Positions 60,732 to 64,000 of a DNA stretch of 64,000 bases are shown here, in pieces; positions within the stretch are counted from its first letter, which is position 1; each line of letters starts with the position of its first letter. The position numbers were made by a program, and so were the translations under genes. The notes beneath the pieces are model-generated. The model was not told the origin of the DNA and made no database searches. It was given only the letters and a program-made list of their open reading frames with translations. Origin of the DNA: Aquiflexum gelatinilyticum (lineage in GTDB: Bacteria; Bacteroidota; Bacteroidia; Cytophagales; Cyclobacteriaceae); contig NZ_JANSUY010000002.1 of the NCBI RefSeq assembly GCF_024741135.1, positions 372,001 to 436,000 of the forward strand. Reading direction: 5' to 3'.

Positions 60732-61841
60732 ATGCACCTCAAAAATATCCGCCTTAAGCAGTTTAAGAATTACCAAAAGGCAGAAGTGCAGTTTTCCACT
60801 GATATCAATTGTTTTGTCGGAATCAATGGCAGCGGTAAGACCAACCTTTTGGATGCGATACATTACCTCTGTCTGACCAAAGGGGCTATCAACGGCGTAG
60901 ACCAACTCAATGTGCTTCATGACCAAGAATTTTTTACAGTTTTTGGAGACTTTGACCTTGAGGGAAAAGAAATCGAGGTCAGGTGTATTTTTGAGAGTGG
61001 AAAGAAAAAGCAGTTGCTGCAAAACGGTAAAGCAATTGAGAAAATGAGCGAACACGTTGGGCTTTTGCCGATAGTCATGATTGCACCTGATGACACGATG
61101 CTAATCAAGGATGGAAGCGAAGAGAGAAGGAGGTTTTTTGACAACATGCTTTGCCAAATGGACAAGCAGTACCTTGAAAAACTGGTCAGGTACCAGCATT
61201 TTCTCAAACAAAGAAATGCCCTGATCAAGCAATTTGCCGATAGAGGAAGGTGGGAAAAGTCCCATGTTGAGCCATATGACAGGGAGATCATTGTGCTTTC
61301 GCAGTTCTTGGCAGCGGCAAGGAATGCCTTTTTGGAGGAATACCTTCCTCTGCTCCAAGAATATTATGCCATCATATCAGATAACCACGAGGCGGTGAGC
61401 ATCACTTACGAAACCACGTGTCTGGATGGGAACTTCCCAAATGAATTTCTTCAGAATGCCCAAAGGGATTTCATCTTGAAGCGAACCAATATGGGAATCC
61501 ATAAAGATGATTTTGTCTTTGAAATCGGAGGTTATCCTATCAAAAAATTCGGATCTCAGGGACAGCAGAAATCATTTGTAATCGCCCTCAAGCTGGCGCA
61601 GTTTCAGATTTTCCTGACCCACAAGAAAACCAAGCCTGTTTTGCTGTTGGATGATATTTTTGACAAGCTTGATGACAACAGAATCGAAAAGCTGATGAAG
61701 TTGGTGGCTGACCACCGCTTTGGTCAGCTTTTTATCACCGATGCAAGGCCAGAGAGGTCAAAAGCGATCCTAAGTGAAATTGGTGCCGAAAGCAGGTTTT
61801 TCCTAATCGAAGATGGGGGAGTTTCGCTCTGGAATACTTAA
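60732..61841 (+). CDS. recF: DNA replication and repair protein RecF
   Basis: The 369-residue product has the RecF Walker A 'CFVGINGSGKTNLLDAIHYLCL' (G30-K36), the signature-like 'FGSQGQQKSFVIALKLAQF' and Walker B 'PVLLLDDIFDKLD', with the arm region between. It loads RecA at gaps with RecO and RecR. It is divergent from pdhA. The C-terminal 'QLFITDARPERS' matches the family. Full length, no anomalies. Confidence 0.97.
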   Translation: MHLKNIRLKQFKNYQKAEVQFSTDINCFVGINGSGKTNLLDAIHYLCLTKGAINGVDQLNVLHDQEFFTVFGDFDLEGKEIEVRCIFESGKKKQLLQNGKAIEKMSEHVGLLPIVMIAPDDTMLIKDGSEERRRFFDNMLCQMDKQYLEKLVRYQHFLKQRNALIKQFADRGRWEKSHVEPYDREIIVLSQFLAAARNAFLEEYLPLLQEYYAIISDNHEAVSITYETTCLDGNFPNEFLQNAQRDFILKRTNMGIHKDDFVFEIGGYPIKKFGSQGQQKSFVIALKLAQFQIFLTHKKTKPVLLLDDIFDKLDDNRIEKLMKLVADHRFGQLFITDARPERSKAILSEIGAESRFFLIEDGGVSLWNT

Positions 61842-61905
61842 TCTTATTCATGACCAAAGCCGAGTTACCTTAAGTTATAAAAATCAAGGGTTGGGGTTTA
61901 AAAGC

Positions 61906-61937
61906 AATTGCTGTTGACCGTGGTCTGTGGTCAATTA
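61906..61937 (-). repeat. Degenerate GTCCACAG-word repeat, copy f
   Basis: Read on the minus strand, about 50 nt after the DoxX stop codon, the words GACCACAGACCACGGTC and AACAGCAATTG follow one another. The border ACAGCAAT is shared with copies d and e. It is in the sense orientation relative to the DoxX gene. Confidence 0.65.
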
Positions 61938-61987
61938 TCTGCACACCAGCTTTCAAACTAGTTTATTGATCCAGTTGCGGATAATTT

Positions 61988-62392
61988 TCACTTTTTGATC
62001 TGACCATCAACAGAATATTTTCCCGGTCCTGCAAAAAACAGGAAGATGAAAATCAGGAGAAAAAGCAAGGGTTTTTCTTTTGAACCAAAGGGATCATCCG
62101 CATGGGCAATAAAGGCAGCGACAGACATCGTAATCATCAATGGGATCAGTGAAAGTCTGGTAAGAAAACCAAAAGCCAACAAAATCGCGCAGAAAAACTC
62201 TGCAAAAATAGCGAGCTGAAGAGAAATAGCCGGGCCCAAGCCTATCGGATCGCTGAATTTGACAAGGTAGGTGCTGAAATTTGCAATTTTCGGCCAACCA
62301 TGTGTCAACATCAGCAAAGCTGCGCCGATCCGTAAAATTGCCAATGAGATGTCCTGAAAATAGGATGAGGTCGAGAAGATAAGTTTTTTCAT
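61988..62392 (-). CDS. DoxX family membrane protein
   Basis: The 134-residue product has four hydrophobic segments and the DoxX layout: 'DISLAILRIGAALLMLTHGWPKIANF', 'LAIFAEFFCAILLAFGFLTRLSLIPLMITM' and 'PLLFLLIFIFLFFAGPGKYSVDG'. The ATG at 62392 is preferred over a TTG five codons upstream. DoxX-type proteins are linked to redox or quinone-related functions; the exact role is unknown. Confidence 0.88.
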   Translation of the reverse strand: MKKLIFSTSSYFQDISLAILRIGAALLMLTHGWPKIANFSTYLVKFSDPIGLGPAISLQLAIFAEFFCAILLAFGFLTRLSLIPLMITMSVAAFIAHADDPFGSKEKPLLFLLIFIFLFFAGPGKYSVDGQIKK

Positions 62393-62510
62393 TTTTTTGG
62401 AAATCAAATGGATAAGAATATGGTTTAATCAATCAAAGGTAACAAGAAATCTAAATCAGATTTCTAAATTGTACCCCTAATACCTCGAATTAATCATCCA
62501 AACAATTGAT

Positions 62511-63650
62511 ATGAAATCATCTCGCAGTTTCATTTTACAGGCTTTGTTCCTGTTTTTCACCTTTTCGGCCCACTTGACGGCATCAGCCCAAACCCCAACC
62601 CAAGCTTATTTGGACTATATGTCAGGCTTGGAAAATTATGTCCAAAACGACCTCTATGGAAAAGTTTCAATCATCCTGTATGATGCTGAAGCCGCACCAT
62701 CAGCGGATGATTACATCCAATTTTGCAAAGGAGTGAAAGCCGAAATCGGTCAATTTTACGAGCAAAATTCCAAAGGGCTTTTGGAACAGGAGAAAATCGG
62801 GGCCCAGACCTTTTCCCATACCATGTTGCTTCAACTTGGCGAACTCTATCTGGATAGGGTGCAGGACCTAGAACCCGGACAAAAACTGGGTTTCTTGGAT
62901 CAATATTTTGAAGGTATCGGCCTGAATTCAGACATTGATCGCCTTTCAGAGGACCTGTCTAGGTCGATGATGATGACCTTACATGCTGCCATGGGGATCC
63001 CTTTTGGGATGCCAAACACCGAAGTCGAAGCTTATATCAATGGAATGGCTGAACCAAAAAAAGAGCTATTTCAGGCAGCCTTTATCTTGAATGACATGCT
63101 TATGCTGACAGGAGGCTATGAATCGAGCAAAAATCAAGTGGCAGGTTTCAGGAATTCTTATCCCAATTCCATCTATTTGGCAGATGTCAATAAAAGTCTC
63201 TCTGCCATCGAAAAACTCAAAGAAGGAGCAGTTATAGAAAATTTTTCTTTCGTCGATTTGGAAGGAAAGTCCGTTAGTCTGATGGATTACAAAGACAAGA
63301 TTATATATCTAGACCTTTGGGCATCTTGGTGCGGACCGTGCATCAATACTTTCCGGACCAAGACACCATTTTTCGAAAAGAAGCTGAAAGGAAATCCAGA
63401 CATTGTCCTGATGTATATATCTATCGATGAGCAACCCGAACCGTGGAAAAACTACCTCAGCAAAAACAAAATGGGCGGCGTACACCTCTTTGCAGGCAAG
63501 GGATTCGAAGCAGAGATCATGAAATACTTTAAAGTATGGGGAATACCCCGCTACCTGATTATCGGCAAAGACAACAAGATCATTGATGTCAATGCACCAA
63601 GACCTGGAGATGAGGCCTTTGAGGTTTTGAAGGATATTTCGGGGATGTGA
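62511..63650 (+). CDS. Exported TlpA-family thioredoxin-like protein
   Basis: The 379-residue product has a signal peptide ('FILQALFLFFTFSAHLTASAQ'), a helical region of about 200 residues and a C-terminal TlpA thioredoxin domain with C274-G-P-C277 in 'DLWASWCGPCINTF', then the cis-proline region 'VWGIPRYLIIG'. The two cysteines and the conserved proline indicate an active disulfide exchange site. Such proteins in Bacteroidota are thought to handle envelope disulfides. A 238-nt AT-rich gap follows. Confidence 0.87.
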   Translation: MKSSRSFILQALFLFFTFSAHLTASAQTPTQAYLDYMSGLENYVQNDLYGKVSIILYDAEAAPSADDYIQFCKGVKAEIGQFYEQNSKGLLEQEKIGAQTFSHTMLLQLGELYLDRVQDLEPGQKLGFLDQYFEGIGLNSDIDRLSEDLSRSMMMTLHAAMGIPFGMPNTEVEAYINGMAEPKKELFQAAFILNDMLMLTGGYESSKNQVAGFRNSYPNSIYLADVNKSLSAIEKLKEGAVIENFSFVDLEGKSVSLMDYKDKIIYLDLWASWCGPCINTFRTKTPFFEKKLKGNPDIVLMYISIDEQPEPWKNYLSKNKMGGVHLFAGKGFEAEIMKYFKVWGIPRYLIIGKDNKIIDVNAPRPGDEAFEVLKDISGM

Positions 63651-63773
63651 TAACCTTGTCTGTTTAGGTAATAGAATATTGTTAAGATTTCATTGGGATA
63701 TAATTTTTGATTGCTTCATCACCCTTCATTTTTATAAACTATTTATATAGAAATCATAATGAATAATTATTAT

Positions 63774-63793
63774 AAATTTTGATATCAAAATTT
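63774..63793. promoter_or_regulatory. 20-bp perfect palindrome upstream of the last gene
   Basis: AAATTTTGATATCAAAATTT is a perfect palindrome lying about 95 nt upstream of the final start codon, within an AT-rich gap (63651-63888). It could be an operator or a fortuitous product of base composition. Confidence 0.35.
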
Positions 63794-63888
63794 TGCAATA
63801 AAAAAAAAATAGTTTTAAGTTTAAGCAACTTCTAGTTTGAAGCGACTTTTGGCCGAAAGTTAATCTCACATTTTAAACTTAAAAAACA

Positions 63889-64000
63889 ATGAAAAAGATT
63901 TTATTCGGAAGCCTTATGGTTTCATTCCTACTTAGTCCAATGGTATTGTTTGGGCAAGCATCTATACCTCCTGATACGGGTTTTGCTGCGGCAGAACATC
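63889..64000 (+). CDS. N-terminal part of an exported protein, cut by the window edge
   Basis: The visible 37 residues begin 'MKKILFGSLMVSFLLSPMVLFGQASIPPDTGFAAAEH', split as a signal peptide ending near 'LFGQA' and the start of a mature region. The coding frame runs off the window. Nothing more can be said of its function. Confidence 0.7.
   Translation, partial: MKKILFGSLMVSFLLSPMVLFGQASIPPDTGFAAAEH

Overview
The window reads as chromosomal DNA of a Bacteroidota bacterium, most likely of the Cytophagales / Cyclobacteriaceae type (genus not assignable from sequence alone). Supporting signs are promoters of the TTTG-N(18-23)-TAnnTTTG type (seen before guaB, an RsmB-like gene and a TPR gene), a general lack of Shine-Dalgarno sequences, many exported proteins ending their signal peptide in 'AQ', CarboxypepD_reg and TonB-plug/MG2 surface proteins, a DUF4221 lipoprotein, and a TPR-ribH-recF neighbourhood common in this phylum. 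No rRNA, tRNA, CRISPR array, prophage or complete insertion sequence was seen.

Layout. 1-3.5 kb: three genes of trans-4-hydroxy-L-proline catabolism (ketoglutarate semialdehyde dehydrogenase, cut by the window edge; epimerase; FAD oxidase). 3.6-7.3 kb: an accessory stretch with an AT-rich membrane protein, a large nested inverted-repeat element, a CBS+HEPN-like protein, a KOW/Tudor-like protein, a ParE-type toxin-antitoxin pair and a DUF4256 protein. 7.5-10.9 kb: two adjacent M14 peptidase paralogues, the first-transcribed of which has lost its zinc site. 10.9-13.2 kb: universal stress protein plus CPA2 antiporter. 13.4-18.5 kb: MG2/TonB-plug protein, CarboxypepD_reg protein and a BamA-like barrel. 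18.5-25 kb: GNAT enzyme, prfA, rsmB-like, two membrane proteins, guaB. 25-29.6 kb: a small conserved protein, polysaccharide deacetylase, transglutaminase-like lipoprotein, EHP-repeat lipoprotein, MscS channel. 29.9-35.1 kb: PLP decarboxylase, aroE, DUF368/PopT transporter, phosphosulfolactate synthase and a TPR protein. 35.2-37.5 kb: a translationally coupled surface-polysaccharide trio (rfbC, CpsB-type phosphatase, SDR). 37.7-46.4 kb: hflX, rsmF-like, CHAD protein, an exported TPR protein, mazG, a small Cys-rich membrane protein, glmM, cysteine desulfurase. 46.5-54.3 kb: DUF4221 lipoprotein, TlpA-DUF3738 fusion, ABC exporter, PhyH oxygenase and two TIM-barrel isomerases with an AT-rich hydrolase between them. 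54.5-64 kb: small membrane protein, a third M14 peptidase, lysC-type aspartate kinase, ribH, TPR, pdhA, recF, DoxX, TlpA, and the start of an exported protein.

The most unusual signal is not a gene. Short degenerate word-repeats fill many intergenic gaps, and one family (words like GTCCACAG / ACGGTC / ATAGTC) occurs six times, each time just downstream of a stop codon and each time in the same orientation relative to a gene that ends there. Three of the copies share a common border word (ACAGCAAT). Other families abut start codons or recur 20 kb apart. A nested 174-bp REP-like palindrome (4238-4411) and the zinc-ligand loss in one of two adjacent M14 paralogues are the next most interesting observations.
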